From: JBEGHD01 sp049334165
GTDB lineage: Bacteria > Bacteroidota > Bacteroidia > Flavobacteriales_D > Sanyastnellaceae
NCBI GenBank assembly: GCA_049334165.1
Contig: JBEGHD010000002.1
Length of the DNA: 64,000 nt
Reading direction: 5' to 3' (one strand)
Position numbers and translations under genes: made by a program. Shown here piece by piece: positions 24,607-34,040 of the stretch. Every line of letters begins with the position of its first letter. Positions within the stretch are counted from its first letter, which is position 1. The notes beneath the pieces are model-generated. The model searched no databases, had not been told where the DNA came from, and was given only the letters and a program-made list of their open reading frames with translations.

Positions 24607-26548
24607 TCACTTGCTTCTTCACGTAGTTGATCAGACCGCCTTCTAACAGTACTTCAATTTGGCGGTCACTCAGATCGCACTTCACTTCAAATTTCGAGTC
24701 TTTGCCAAGGATCTCTGCTTCGAGTGTTTTTCCGGTTTTAATTCCTTCCCGCACATTCCTAATCCGAATTTCGTCTCCTTGCTCTAACTTGTCGTAGTCT
24801 GAAGGGTTGACGAAAACAAAAGGTGCAATTCCGAAATTCACCAGATTCTGCCAGCCGATTCTCGCGTAGCTTTTGGCTATCACTGCGCGTTGGCCGAGGT
24901 GTCGCGGACAAAGTGCTGCGTGCTCGCGACTACTTCCCTGAGCGTAGTTTTCTCCGGCAATCACCGCGTGGCCGCCTTTGTGGGCCGTGGCTCTGTCGTA
25001 GAAATTTCTATCAATTACCCAAAATGCGTACTTGCTTAGCTCTTCAATATTGCTGCGAAAGGGTAGTACATCACTGCCAGCTTTAAGGATTTCATCAGTG
25101 GAAATGTTGTCGTCCATTTTTAAAATCACCGGCACGTTGATCTCGTCCTGCAAGTCGTCAAACTCCGGAAGCGTTTTGATATTTGGACCTTTTTCGATCT
25201 TGATTTTTGCTGCATCTTCCTCGTCTTTCGGTGGAGTCAGCATTTGTGTGTTGATCCGAATGTCTTCGGGTTCTTCCCATTGCGGATAGCTCATGTTGAA
25301 GAGCTCTTCGAGTTTTCTGGGATCAGTGATTTTTCCTGTAAGTGCTGCTGCAGTAGCGGTTTCCGGACTGCACAGGTAAACTTTGTCATCGATTGTTCCA
25401 GATCGTCCGGGGAAATTTCTCGGCATCGTTCTCAGGCTAATGCTTCCGCTTGGTGGGGCTTGTCCCATTCCAATACAACCCATACATCCGGCCTGCTGTA
25501 TTCTTGCTCCCGAGTTGATGATTTTGGCGAGTCTGCCAGTTCGGATGAGGTTGTGGTAAGTTTGTCGGGAAGAAGGGTTGATGTCCAGCGCAGTGCGATC
25601 ATCGATCGTTTTGTCTTCCAAAATATCTGCTGGAATGGAAAAATCTCTAAGTCCAGGATTAGCAGAGGATCCAATGAGTACCTGAGCCACTTCTTTTCCC
25701 TCGACTTTCGTAACTGGCACCACATCGCCCGGACTACTTGGTCTGGCAATCAGTGGAACGAGTTTGGACATGTCAATTTCCTCGTGTGCATCGTAGCTTG
25801 CACCTTCATCTGCTTTGATCTCGACCCAGTCTTTTTCTCTGTTTTGTTGGCGCAAAAAGTCTTTTGTGATTTCATCTGATGGAAAAACGGTTGAAGTAGC
25901 GCCCATTTCAGTTCCCATGTTAGCGATCACATGTCTGTCCCAGGTGGAGAGGTTTTTTACTCCAGGTCCGTAATATTCAATGACGTGATTCACGCACCCT
26001 TTCACATCGTAGCGTCTCAACATCTCGAGCACCAGATCTTTGGCGCTCACCCAGTCGGGCAATTCGCCAGTGAGCTTCACGCCCAATACTTTGGGCATTT
26101 TCACAAAGTAAGGTTTTCCTGCAGAGGCCATGGCCACATCCAGTCCTCCTGTGCCTATCGCCAGCATTCCCAATCCTCCTCCTGCCGGAGTGTGACTGTC
26201 TGAACCGAGAAGTGTTTTGCCCGGAATTCCGAAACGCTCCATGTGAACTACGTGACTGATTCCATTGCCGGCACGGCTAAACCAATAACCTAGCTTCGCA
26301 GAACTGGCTTGTAGATAGTTGTGGTCATCCGCATTTTTAAAATCTGTTTGAAGCAAGTTGTGGTCAACGTACTGCACGGCTACTTCTGCTTGCGTTCTGT
26401 CGAGACCAACTGCTTCTAGCTCGAGCATTATCAAAGTTCCGGTGGCATCCTGCTGCAACACCTGATCTATTTTAAGTCCAATTTCTTTTCCAGGAGTCAT
26501 CTCGCCTTCCACGAGATGGTCTTTGATGAGTTTTTGAGTAACGTTCAT
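24602..26548 (-). CDS. Aconitate hydratase, short Aquifex-type
   Basis: 648 residues. Aconitase isomerises citrate and isocitrate in the TCA cycle. The order is the N-terminal aconitase domains (LLGSDSHTPAGGGLGMLAIG near 113-132), cluster motif GCMGCIGMG (Cys354 and Cys357), and the C-terminal swivel domain (GSDVLPFRSN, then the substrate serine loop QGSSREHAALCPRHLG). The length and layout fit the TIGR01342-like putative aconitase family, not AcnA or AcnB. In the place of the canonical first cluster cysteine (GSCTN) the sequence reads IGSSANPG, so only two of three cluster cysteines are seen. It could act on aconitate or on a related hydroxyacid. Confidence 0.85.
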   Translation of the reverse strand: MNVTQKLIKDHLVEGEMTPGKEIGLKIDQVLQQDATGTLIMLELEAVGLDRTQAEVAVQYVDHNLLQTDFKNADDHNYLQASSAKLGYWFSRAGNGISHVVHMERFGIPGKTLLGSDSHTPAGGGLGMLAIGTGGLDVAMASAGKPYFVKMPKVLGVKLTGELPDWVSAKDLVLEMLRRYDVKGCVNHVIEYYGPGVKNLSTWDRHVIANMGTEMGATSTVFPSDEITKDFLRQQNREKDWVEIKADEGASYDAHEEIDMSKLVPLIARPSSPGDVVPVTKVEGKEVAQVLIGSSANPGLRDFSIPADILEDKTIDDRTALDINPSSRQTYHNLIRTGRLAKIINSGARIQQAGCMGCIGMGQAPPSGSISLRTMPRNFPGRSGTIDDKVYLCSPETATAAALTGKITDPRKLEELFNMSYPQWEEPEDIRINTQMLTPPKDEEDAAKIKIEKGPNIKTLPEFDDLQDEINVPVILKMDDNISTDEILKAGSDVLPFRSNIEELSKYAFWVIDRNFYDRATAHKGGHAVIAGENYAQGSSREHAALCPRHLGQRAVIAKSYARIGWQNLVNFGIAPFVFVNPSDYDKLEQGDEIRIRNVREGIKTGKTLEAEILGKDSKFEVKCDLSDRQIEVLLEGGLINYVKKQVS

Positions 26549-26619
26549 GATGTGTGACGATGTTGGTTACTTAATTTAAATTGACATCTCCTCAAATTGT
26601 TTTTTGAAACAGACCTTAA

Positions 26620-26657
26620 AAAAAAGCGACAACCAAAAATTGGCTGCCGCTTTTTAA
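26620..26657 (-). terminator. Intrinsic terminator downstream of the DUF5684 gene
   Basis: On the minus strand AAAAAGCGGCAGCCA pairs with TGGTTGTCGCTTTTT, with G-T wobbles that exist only on that strand, around an AT-rich loop and followed by a T-run. It serves the leftward gene at 26698-27102. Confidence 0.8.
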
Positions 26658-26697
26658 AAAATATAAGTTGCTGTATCTAAATAATGCGTTGAGTTAC

Positions 26698-27102
26698 TTA
26701 AGCATCGAGTGAATCGTTGTGATTTTGCGCCTCAGCGGCCGAAGGGCCTTGATACTCTGCAGATCCAAAGCCGAGTATCGGGTAAAATATAAAAGGAAGA
26801 AAAATCATTCCTACAGTAAAACCTTCTGACTTACCAAAGCTCTTGGCTAGCAGGTTTGTAGCCCAAATTGAAAAAATTACGTTTACAATTGGAATAAGAA
26901 ATAAAACAATCCACCAAAGTGGCTTTCCAATTATCTGGAGTATTACGATAGCGTTGTAGATTGGGATAATTGCTGCCCATCCGGGTTTACCTGCTTTAGT
27001 GAATATCTTCCACAATGAGATGATAGTGAGGAGTAGAATAGCGAGATAAATGATCATGACGCCAGCTCCAAGTCCGGCAATGATTCCTTCTTCTGCGTTC
27101 AT
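26698..27102 (-). CDS. Small membrane protein, DUF5684 type
   Basis: 134 residues. Three to four hydrophobic segments: about 10-30, 40-58, 62-82 (LWWIVLFLIPIVNVIFSIWATNLL) and 97-110. The arrangement LWKIFTKAGKPGWAAIIPIYN, then GKPLWWIVLFLIPIVN, then AKSFGKSEGF is the DUF5684 pattern, also found at the N-terminus of some signal-peptidase-like proteins. No catalytic serine or lysine is present here. The function is unknown. Confidence 0.8.
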   Translation of the reverse strand: MNAEEGIIAGLGAGVMIIYLAILLLTIISLWKIFTKAGKPGWAAIIPIYNAIVILQIIGKPLWWIVLFLIPIVNVIFSIWATNLLAKSFGKSEGFTVGMIFLPFIFYPILGFGSAEYQGPSAAEAQNHNDSLDA

Positions 27103-27169
27103 AGCGATTTAAGATTTAAATTAAGGTGCCTACTCTAATTGTCAGTTTTCGGCTTCCCTGAAGTTTGGC

Positions 27170-27190
27170 TTTTGCGTAAATCACGCAAAA
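27170..27190. repeat. Perfect short inverted repeat
   Basis: TTTTGCGT and ACGCAAAA around five bases. It lies between the DUF5684 gene start and the HD-domain gene end. No T-run follows it on either strand, so it may be an operator for the downstream leftward gene instead of a terminator. Confidence 0.35.
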
Positions 27191-27294
27191 AAGTTTCACC
27201 AAAAATAGAACAGCCTGAAAATTAGTGGAAATTAAAAGAGTAGTGAAAGGGTTGTCAATAGATTAATTAACAACCGATGTGGAAAACAAAGAAA

Positions 27295-27957
27295 TTATAG
27301 CACTTCGAGCTCTTTGCTGATATTTTTACGAGCCTGATCCTCAAGTTTTTCTCTGAAATGCTCTGTCTGATAGATGTTTTCTCTTTCTAAAAAATGGTTG
27401 AGTACATTTTTTCTACCCGGATTAAAGAGAAAGTCAGGATAAACTGAAAATTCCTTTCGGATCTTAGCTGTGTAATCTTTATAACGCTCTGGCGACTCAC
27501 CGAGAATTCCCAGGTCAATATCATTTAAATAGTCGGAATCGGGTACTTCCTGAGGATCGTTTGTTTCGGTAGATTCTATGAGTTTTTTGCAGTGCTCGGC
27601 TCTTTCTTCATCCACACCAAGCTTCAAAAGCCGCTCTTTTGCCAGCTTAGCACTTTGTTCCTCGTTGTCTTTTCTCTGGATTTTGTAAATAAGATCGTGA
27701 TAGAAAATGGCAAACTCAAACATCTCGGGATCCTTCAACTTATCCCTGACTTCCTCCATGCGCGAAAACATGTATTCAAGATGAGTTAAGGTGTGATAGT
27801 GGCGCTTTTTGCCGAGATACTGCTTTTCGATTTCTTTTAAGAAAGTACTTCGCAACTCCTCATTGTCGCAAAACTTTGAAGAAAGTTCCTCCCATTTTTG
27901 GCGCACATCAATTTCGACTTTGTTTGGTTGGTTAGCTGCCATTTTGATCGTTTTCAT
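27295..27957 (-). CDS. Predicted HD-fold metal-dependent phosphohydrolase
   Basis: 220 residues from ATG 27957 (MKTIKMAANQPNKV); starts at 27972 or 27942 cannot be excluded. The motif pattern H-x-x-x-H (YHTLTHLEYM), then IFYHDLIY (the HD pair) and LNDIDLGILG (final Asp) is that of the family often annotated as predicted metal-dependent HD phosphohydrolase, sometimes mislabelled as an NMDA-receptor-like subunit. The substrate is unknown. It is a single gene with no obvious partner. Confidence 0.85.
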   Translation of the reverse strand: MKTIKMAANQPNKVEIDVRQKWEELSSKFCDNEELRSTFLKEIEKQYLGKKRHYHTLTHLEYMFSRMEEVRDKLKDPEMFEFAIFYHDLIYKIQRKDNEEQSAKLAKERLLKLGVDEERAEHCKKLIESTETNDPQEVPDSDYLNDIDLGILGESPERYKDYTAKIRKEFSVYPDFLFNPGRKNVLNHFLERENIYQTEHFREKLEDQARKNISKELEVL

Positions 27958-28028
27958 TAAAACCAATCCCATAGAATTATTGTTTCGATCTCTGCGGAAT
28001 TGAATGACTTAGGTGCTCAATTTTCTGG

Positions 28029-28262
28029 TCATTCACACTCACCAGGCTCCCATCTCAAAACTCCTGCAGCTTCGGCCACGCATTCGTTGCTGTAGGTTTC
28101 TCCATCACAACCGCAAACGGGTGAGTAAATCATCAGACAGGTCGCTTCAGGGTTTATTTTCTCAGGGTCGATGCACTGCTCCTCGGTGGTTGATTTAGAG
28201 TTTGAACACGAGAGGAGAAAAGCCATTGCCAAAAAAGTGAGCAAGAGGGTTCGTGAATACAT
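28029..28262 (-). CDS. Kazal-type protease-inhibitor-like lipoprotein
   Basis: 77 residues. Signal peptide with lipobox LLSC (Cys19). The mature part is a single Kazal domain, with the spacing CLMIYSPVCGCDGETYSNEC and a final cysteine in EPGEC: the core VCGCDGETYSNEC is nearly invariant in the family. Such domains inhibit serine proteases by a canonical loop. In this phylum small Kazal lipoproteins are frequent and may protect the cell surface from its own or foreign proteases, though that role is inferred. Confidence 0.88.
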   Translation of the reverse strand: MYSRTLLLTFLAMAFLLSCSNSKSTTEEQCIDPEKINPEATCLMIYSPVCGCDGETYSNECVAEAAGVLRWEPGECE

Positions 28263-28402
28263 AGCACTACGATTTTAACTTCTCTCAAAGTTAGTTTTTG
28301 ATCGATTCAATTAAGCAAGTTTTAACATTGAGTTTTCTGAAACATTGATTCTTTAGTGATAAATCGCAGTACTTTTACAGGCTCTTTTTCACTTTAATCC
28401 AG

Positions 28403-29626
28403 ATGCTCAAAAAGTCAATCAGAATATATCGCAATTCGTTTTCAGGTTTGTCAAAGCCTGTCTGGATTTTGGCTTTAGTACTTCTGATCAATCGAAGCGG
28501 GACCATGGTTTTGCCTTTTATGTCGCTTTACCTTACGAGCGAATTGGGGTTTACCTATGAGTCGGCTGGTTGGGTTTTGAGCAGTTTTGGAGTTGGAAGC
28601 CTGGTCGGTACGTGGATCGGTGGACGCCTTGCTGACAAGGTAGGCTACCTCCGGGTTCAGTTTCTCTCACTGTTAATCAGCGGTGGATTTTTCATTCTCC
28701 TCATGTTTGGCGAAACGCTGCCCATGCTTTGCCTGCTCACGTTTTTGACTTCTGCCACCGGTGATGCTTTTCGACCGGCAAACATGGCTGCCGTTGGAGA
28801 CTTGGCCAACGAAGGAACTCGCACTCGCTCGATCGCTCTCATCCGACTGGCAATCAACTTAGGTTTTGCTATCGGGCCGGCTATTGGCGGAGTGGTAGCG
28901 CACAATATTGGTTTTAGTTGGCTTTTCCTGATCGATGGTTTGACGTGCATTGCAGCGGCATTCTTCCTGCGCTGGGCTTTGAAAGATTACCGCGACAGAC
29001 AAGCTAAGAATGCAGCTCCAAAAACCGAAGCTGCAGAACTGCTTAAAGTGAAATATTCACCGGCTTTTCTTTGGATGACCGCTGGAGTTTTGCTCTGGTC
29101 GCTGGCATTTTTCCAGTTGTTTTTTTCCGTGCCACTCTTTCTTGAAAAAGACTTTTCGCTTACCAAAGAGGAGATTGGGATTCTCATGGCAGCCAATGGT
29201 TTACTTTTGGTTTTAATAGAGATGCCACTGGTGCAACGCTACGAAAAGAGCATCTTGTCCTACGTGATTATTGTGGGTAGTTTGCTGAGCGCTTTAGCTT
29301 TTGCCGTTTTTCTTCTCCCGGAGTTCAGTGTGTGGACGCTGAGTATCGGATTCATTTTGTTCATCACCATCGGTGAGCTTTTCTACCTGCCTTTTACCTC
29401 TTCGCTTGCGTTGGATTTGGCGCCAGATCATCTTCGCGGACGATACATGGGGCTTTACGGAATGAGTTTCTCGCTCTCCCACATTGCCGCTCCTACACTG
29501 GGGATGAAGTTGGCCGAAGATTTCGGTTTCAAAACACTTTGGGCGATTTGTGTTGGCTTGCTGATTGTCGTGGCGCTACTCACCTGGCGAACCAGAAAAC
29601 TCCGTGTTGAGGCCGGAAAAGGTTAA
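28403..29626 (+). CDS. MFS transporter
   Basis: 407 residues, about 12 membrane helices. The inter-helix 2-3 signature is GTWIGGRLADKVGYLRV (about 73-89), the central loop is at about 195-210 (KDYRDRQAKNAAPKTEAAEL) and the second-half signature near 385. This is a drug/metabolite exporter-like member (MFS_1) whose substrate cannot be assigned. The start ATG 28403 follows TACTTTTA (28370-28377), a one-mismatch -7 element. It is monocistronic by spacing. Confidence 0.88.
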   Translation: MLKKSIRIYRNSFSGLSKPVWILALVLLINRSGTMVLPFMSLYLTSELGFTYESAGWVLSSFGVGSLVGTWIGGRLADKVGYLRVQFLSLLISGGFFILLMFGETLPMLCLLTFLTSATGDAFRPANMAAVGDLANEGTRTRSIALIRLAINLGFAIGPAIGGVVAHNIGFSWLFLIDGLTCIAAAFFLRWALKDYRDRQAKNAAPKTEAAELLKVKYSPAFLWMTAGVLLWSLAFFQLFFSVPLFLEKDFSLTKEEIGILMAANGLLLVLIEMPLVQRYEKSILSYVIIVGSLLSALAFAVFLLPEFSVWTLSIGFILFITIGELFYLPFTSSLALDLAPDHLRGRYMGLYGMSFSLSHIAAPTLGMKLAEDFGFKTLWAICVGLLIVVALLTWRTRKLRVEAGKG

Positions 29627-29680
29627 CAGATTTTTGCCTCTGAGCGATTGGCTGTGGTTCATTTCTCCGCGAAAACAATG

Positions 29681-29688
29681 TACCTTTG
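29681..29688 (+). promoter_or_regulatory. -7 promoter element for the DUF4834/YfhO pair
   Basis: TACCTTTG, an exact TAnnTTTG match, 30 bases upstream of the DUF4834 ATG. Confidence 0.5.
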
Positions 29689-29718
29689 TGGAGCGTTATT
29701 TTTTAAAGAACTCGTTAA

Positions 29719-30000
29719 ATGCATTTTGAAGCCGGTTTTGTAAATTTCTTGAGAACACTTGTCATCATTGTCGGAGTGTTTTACCTGTTTCGCTGGATTA
29801 TGAAACTGGTGGCTCCCTGGCTGATGCGCAAAACGGCAGATCGCATGCGTAAAAATATGCACAAGCAATCGCGCCAAAACCAGTCTAACGACAGACGAAA
29901 AGAAGGAGACGTCACCATCGAATACAACAGCAACAAACACCGCTCTCAAAAAGACGATCACCGTGTTGGCGAATACGTAGATTTCGAAGAAGTCGACTAG
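29719..30000 (+). CDS. DUF4834 family small membrane protein
   Basis: 93 residues. One membrane segment (about 9-32, FLRTLVIIVGVFYLFRWIMKLV), a basic stretch, then a disordered polar part and an end VGEYVDFEEVD. The closing pattern GEYVDFEE is the hallmark of DUF4834, a Bacteroidota-specific family. It lies 110 bases upstream of the YfhO-like gene, a pairing I know from other Flavobacteriia. The function is unknown. Confidence 0.85.
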   Translation: MHFEAGFVNFLRTLVIIVGVFYLFRWIMKLVAPWLMRKTADRMRKNMHKQSRQNQSNDRRKEGDVTIEYNSNKHRSQKDDHRVGEYVDFEEVD

Positions 30001-30110
30001 TGATTTCCGAGGTTGCTTCGTGCGACTTTTCCCCAATCTTTCAACTTTCTATTTCACCTTCCCATCGATTTTCTATCTTTCCGGCTCTCTTACCAAATTG
30101 CTGTTAGGAT

Positions 30111-32789
30111 ATGAAATTATTAATGAAGACACTGCCGTACGTCTCCGCAGTGATCATTTTTTTGATACTCTCCATTTTCTTTTTCCAACCCACACTCGAT
30201 GGATACGACCTTCGTCAGGGTGATATTGAAAACTGGCGCGGGATGTCTCACGAAATTAACGACTTTAGAGAGCAAGTAGGAGAGGAACCGCTGTGGACTA
30301 ACAGCATGTTTGGCGGAATGCCGGCTTACCAAATAAGCGTGAGCTATGGGACAAATTTGGTGAAAGAACTCACTAGAGTCGTTCGTCTCGGACTTTCGAG
30401 CGGACCGGGAACTGTTTTTGTCGGAATGCTTTCCTTTTTCATTCTGGGGCTTTGCCTTAGGATAAAGCCCTGGCTTGCCATTGTTGGCGGTATCGCTTTT
30501 GGCTTTGCCTCGATCAACATTCTCTACCTCGGAGCAGGGCACACTGGGAAAATACATGCGCTGGCCTACATGCCTGCAGTGATTGGAGGGATACTTTACA
30601 CAACCCGAAGAGGTCTCTTTTTTGGAGGTGCGCTAACCGCACTTTTTCTCGGTTTTCACCTGGCGGCTAATCACCTTCAAATGACTTACTACCTGCTGTT
30701 TTTGGTGGTTCTTGTGGGGATTGTGGAAGCCGTGAGATTGATCGTTGCTAAAAAAATACCTCACTTGCTGAAAGCAGCCGGAGTGTTGTTGGTGGCTGCG
30801 TTTTTGGCTTTTTTACCCAACTACGGAAACATAGTAGGAACCTACGAATACAGCAAGTATACCACCCGGGGCGAAAGCGAGCTGACGATGGAAGAAGAAA
30901 GTCAGTCGGATCGTATTGCTGAAGAAGGTCTCGACAAAGATTACATCCTGCAATACAGCATGGCTAAAGGAGAAGTCTTTTCGCTTTTGATTCCTAACGT
31001 AAAAGGCGGGAAGTCCGGCCGACTAGGTAATCACCCGGAAGCCATGCAAACCATCGACAGGAATTACCGCGAAAATCTCGCTCAGCAATCGAGCTATTGG
31101 GGTGATCAGCTTTTTACCGGAGGTGCTTTTTATTTTGGAGCGATCATCGTTTTTCTTTTCATTTTAGGAATTGTCCTCAGCAGGGACTGCATCAAGTGGG
31201 CTCTGCTGGCCATGACCCTTTTGGCCATTGCGCTGGCATGGAAACAAACCGATGGACTGCAGGGATGGTTCCTCGAAAACTTCCCGTACTACACGAAGTT
31301 CCGAGATACTAAAATGATGCTCGTTACGGTGCAGGTGGCCATGCCGATGATGGCAATGATTTTCCTCAATGAGTTTCTCTTCGACAAAGCTTTCCGCGAA
31401 AGCATTAGAAAAAAGTTGTTGATCACCGGAGGAGCATTTATCGGGGTTTTTATCATCATTGTAGCGACTCCAACTTCGTTCTTCGATTTTATGGCAGAGC
31501 GCGAAGTTCAGCAGCTTGACGATGCGGCCATTCAGGCTCAGGAAGAGGGCAACATGCAGATGGTAAACTACATCGACAACATGCAGGAGCAGCTGATTGA
31601 TGCCCGTGTTGAAATTTTTAAATCCGATGCGCTGCGATCACTGTTTTTTGTGATTGGTGCAGCAGTTTTCCTTTTGCTTGTTTTGCTAAAAGTACTTGAC
31701 CGGAGGATTGCGCTCGGTGTCATCGGGATTTTGGTTTTGGCCGACTTGTGGGGCGTTGATCGCAGATATCTCAACAGCGACAGACAGGGTGGAGATTTCG
31801 TGCATTACGTGAAGCCAGATGAGAAAGCTTTCCCTTTCGAAGCCAATCCGGTTGACATGCAAATTCTGGAGCAGGAAAAATCTCGCGTTAATGATTTCCA
31901 AAAGAAAACCAGCCAGCGAGTGGAATCGGCTGAGAAAAAATACGACATCAGCAGGCCCATACAGTCCCGCGTAGAAACAGCCGCGAAGTTTGCAGCACTC
32001 AACGCCAATACGAACTATCGCGTGCTGAACATGCGAAACCCATTTGCCGATGGGCGAACAAGTTATTTCCATAAGTCGATTGGTGGCTACCACGGAGCTA
32101 AGCTAAAGCGCTTTCAGGAGTTGATCGACTTTCAGCTTCAGGGAGAAATTCAGTCGATTTCTCAAAATGCCAATCAGTTTGGAATCATGGGAGCATTAGA
32201 GCGAGTGCCGGTGATCAACATGCTCAATACAAAGTATATTATTGCAGGGCCAGAGTCTGCACCAATCGAAAATCCATTTGCCATGGGTAATGCGTGGTTT
32301 GTGCAGGATATCAATTGGGTGCCAAATGCCGATGCCGAGATGAACGCACTTTCCGATTTCGATCCGGAAACGACTGCAATAGTTGACGAGCGTTTTAAGG
32401 ATAAAGTATCTACAGCAGGAGTCGACTCGACAGCGAGCATCAGATTGGAGAGTTATGAGCCAAATCACCTTGTTTACCGATCGTCAGCTTCACAAAAGCA
32501 AGTGGCTGTTTTCTCAGAAATTTACTATCCTAAAGGATGGAATGCTTACGTGGATGGAGAAAAAGTGGATTATTTCAGAGCCAATTACCTCCTGCGCGCA
32601 ATGGAAGTGCCTGCCGGTGATCACAAGATTGAGTTTAAGTTTGAGCCACAATCCTATCAGGCTGGCCTAACGATTTCACTCATCGGATCTATTTTAGTGT
32701 TGCTCTATTTCCTTGCTGCGGTTTTCTACAAGATCAGAAACGCGAACAAGAATCCAGAGGAAATGGAAGAATATGCCGACAGTGAGTAG
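30111..32789 (+). CDS. YfhO-family membrane protein
   Basis: 892 residues. About 12 membrane helices, clustered in 8-25, 97-260 and 340-470, then a large periplasmic domain (about 540-850) and a last helix near 855-880. The pattern RQGDIENWRGMSHEINDFREQVGE, PLWTNSMFGGMPAYQ and the C-terminal YYPKGWNAYVDGEKVDYFRAN are typical of YfhO. The fold is that of GT-C glycosyltransferases, and Gram-positive YfhO decorates teichoic acids. In Bacteroidota the target is unknown. The first-loop motif with Asp (QGDIENWRG) could be the catalytic acid. Confidence 0.9.
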   Translation: MKLLMKTLPYVSAVIIFLILSIFFFQPTLDGYDLRQGDIENWRGMSHEINDFREQVGEEPLWTNSMFGGMPAYQISVSYGTNLVKELTRVVRLGLSSGPGTVFVGMLSFFILGLCLRIKPWLAIVGGIAFGFASINILYLGAGHTGKIHALAYMPAVIGGILYTTRRGLFFGGALTALFLGFHLAANHLQMTYYLLFLVVLVGIVEAVRLIVAKKIPHLLKAAGVLLVAAFLAFLPNYGNIVGTYEYSKYTTRGESELTMEEESQSDRIAEEGLDKDYILQYSMAKGEVFSLLIPNVKGGKSGRLGNHPEAMQTIDRNYRENLAQQSSYWGDQLFTGGAFYFGAIIVFLFILGIVLSRDCIKWALLAMTLLAIALAWKQTDGLQGWFLENFPYYTKFRDTKMMLVTVQVAMPMMAMIFLNEFLFDKAFRESIRKKLLITGGAFIGVFIIIVATPTSFFDFMAEREVQQLDDAAIQAQEEGNMQMVNYIDNMQEQLIDARVEIFKSDALRSLFFVIGAAVFLLLVLLKVLDRRIALGVIGILVLADLWGVDRRYLNSDRQGGDFVHYVKPDEKAFPFEANPVDMQILEQEKSRVNDFQKKTSQRVESAEKKYDISRPIQSRVETAAKFAALNANTNYRVLNMRNPFADGRTSYFHKSIGGYHGAKLKRFQELIDFQLQGEIQSISQNANQFGIMGALERVPVINMLNTKYIIAGPESAPIENPFAMGNAWFVQDINWVPNADAEMNALSDFDPETTAIVDERFKDKVSTAGVDSTASIRLESYEPNHLVYRSSASQKQVAVFSEIYYPKGWNAYVDGEKVDYFRANYLLRAMEVPAGDHKIEFKFEPQSYQAGLTISLIGSILVLLYFLAAVFYKIRNANKNPEEMEEYADSE

Positions 32790-32807
32790 TTGCTGAGTTT
32801 TGAGTAC

Positions 32808-33230
32808 ATGGAAAAAATAATGCTTGCAATAATGCTTTGGCTAGTAGGTATCATCTCCTGCGGTGTCAACCCAATAGATGATATGAACTCCGTTCAGGTA
32901 TGGAGAACTGAGCTCATCAAAATGAATGCGGATACTATTTACTTGACAGATAGCCTAGTAGATCGTTCACAATATTTGTATTTGTACAATCAGGGAAAAG
33001 CGAAATTAGTGGATAGTTTTCCGGATGGGAAAGTTCTCGAGTCGGAAACTACATGGGAGATTCGAAATGTTAAAGGAAAGGACGTGTTCTTGTTCGGATA
33101 TGGCAAAGAATCACATGGTATATTAGGAGTTGCTTATCCAATAACCACGAAGAACGAAACCGATTTTAAAATGGCTTTTGATTCCCTAGGAGAGCACAAT
33201 GTTTGGAACTTAACAAGAATTAAAGATTAA
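32808..33230 (+). CDS. Putative small lipoprotein
   Basis: 140 residues from ATG 32808; the frame from TTG 32790 is unlikely. N-terminus MEKIMLAIMLWLVGIISCGV is a signal peptide with Cys at the lipobox position (IISC). The remainder is mixed alpha/beta with no motif I recognise. It lies 18 bases after the YfhO stop, so it may be cotranscribed. Unknown function. Confidence 0.65.
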   Translation: MEKIMLAIMLWLVGIISCGVNPIDDMNSVQVWRTELIKMNADTIYLTDSLVDRSQYLYLYNQGKAKLVDSFPDGKVLESETTWEIRNVKGKDVFLFGYGKESHGILGVAYPITTKNETDFKMAFDSLGEHNVWNLTRIKD

Positions 33231-33237
33231 CGTTGCC

Positions 33238-33648
33238 TTAAGGCAGAAACAGCACTCTTTGATCGGGCTCGGGAAGTCTGCAGCTTTGGATTCTCCCAAA
33301 AATGCGATAGCGGTACTTGGCGATCAGGCTATAAACACCATTCCTTATAAACCCTGGGATGAATCGAAAAATGCGCAACCACCGATGTCTTTTAGGGAGA
33401 TATCGAATCACCTCCAGGGCAGCATCAGATTTGGTGTGAGAAGTTTCACCGTCCCAAAGCACAAAAGTGTCCAGGTCTTCGCGCAAGTCTTTTGGTAGCA
33501 ATTCTTCAGCTGTTTTCCCCTGAAGAGCTGCGTAGCGCAGATTGCCCTCGCGGTCGGCTTCGAGAAGCAAGTTCACCGTGCGGTTACAAAAGCCGCAAGT
33601 GCCATCGTAAAAAACAATCGGTTTGGTATGATCTGCTTTAGTAGTCAT
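33238..33648 (-). CDS. DCC-family thiol-disulfide oxidoreductase-like protein (DUF393)
   Basis: 136 residues. The N-terminal motif VFYDGTCGFCNRTVNLLLEAD carries the DxTCxxC of the DUF393/DCC family. YAALQGKTAEELL and KSDAALEVIRYLP are also conserved, as is the closing YRYRIFGR. A C-x-x-C redox role is predicted for the family but not proven. It is leftward and convergent with the lipoprotein gene. Confidence 0.88.
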   Translation of the reverse strand: MTTKADHTKPIVFYDGTCGFCNRTVNLLLEADREGNLRYAALQGKTAEELLPKDLREDLDTFVLWDGETSHTKSDAALEVIRYLPKRHRWLRIFRFIPGFIRNGVYSLIAKYRYRIFGRIQSCRLPEPDQRVLFLP

Positions 33649-33695
33649 TTCTTGTGCAAAAATACAACTCGTGGCTTCAAACTGTGGAAATAGAA

Positions 33696-34022
33696 CTAGC
33701 TAAGTTTCAAAAAGCTATCTTCGAGCTTTACACTGAAGTTTATTTCGGCCTTGAGTGCCTTAAACACCTTTAAAATTGTTTCGATAGTGGCGCTGTTGGC
33801 ACTGCTCTCTAGTTTCGAAATTTGTGCTTTTTTCACTCCTACCAGACTTCCAAGTTGCTCTTGAGTGAGCTTACGTTCTTTTCTAGCCGCTCTAATCATT
33901 TTTCCCAAAATTTCCATGCGGAGCTCGTACTCATATTCATCTCTTTCGATGTCTCCAACTTTACCAATGAATTCATCTTTCATCTCGGAAAGTGTGTAGG
34001 TTTTTGTTTTCTTGGGTGTCAT
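33696..34022 (-). CDS. XRE-type HTH antitoxin
   Basis: 108 residues. The Cro/cI HTH is at about 45-95: RAARKERKLTQEQLGSLVGVKKAQISKLESS, a typical five-helix domain with a recognition helix of KKAQISK. The gene lies 18 bases after the toxin gene on the same strand. The order toxin first, HTH antitoxin second is that of HigBA modules. It should bind the toxin and repress the shared promoter, where a palindrome is visible at 34402-34421. Confidence 0.85.
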   Translation of the reverse strand: MTPKKTKTYTLSEMKDEFIGKVGDIERDEYEYELRMEILGKMIRAARKERKLTQEQLGSLVGVKKAQISKLESSANSATIETILKVFKALKAEINFSVKLEDSFLKLS

Positions 34023-34040
34023 GTTGTTGCTGATTTTGTA

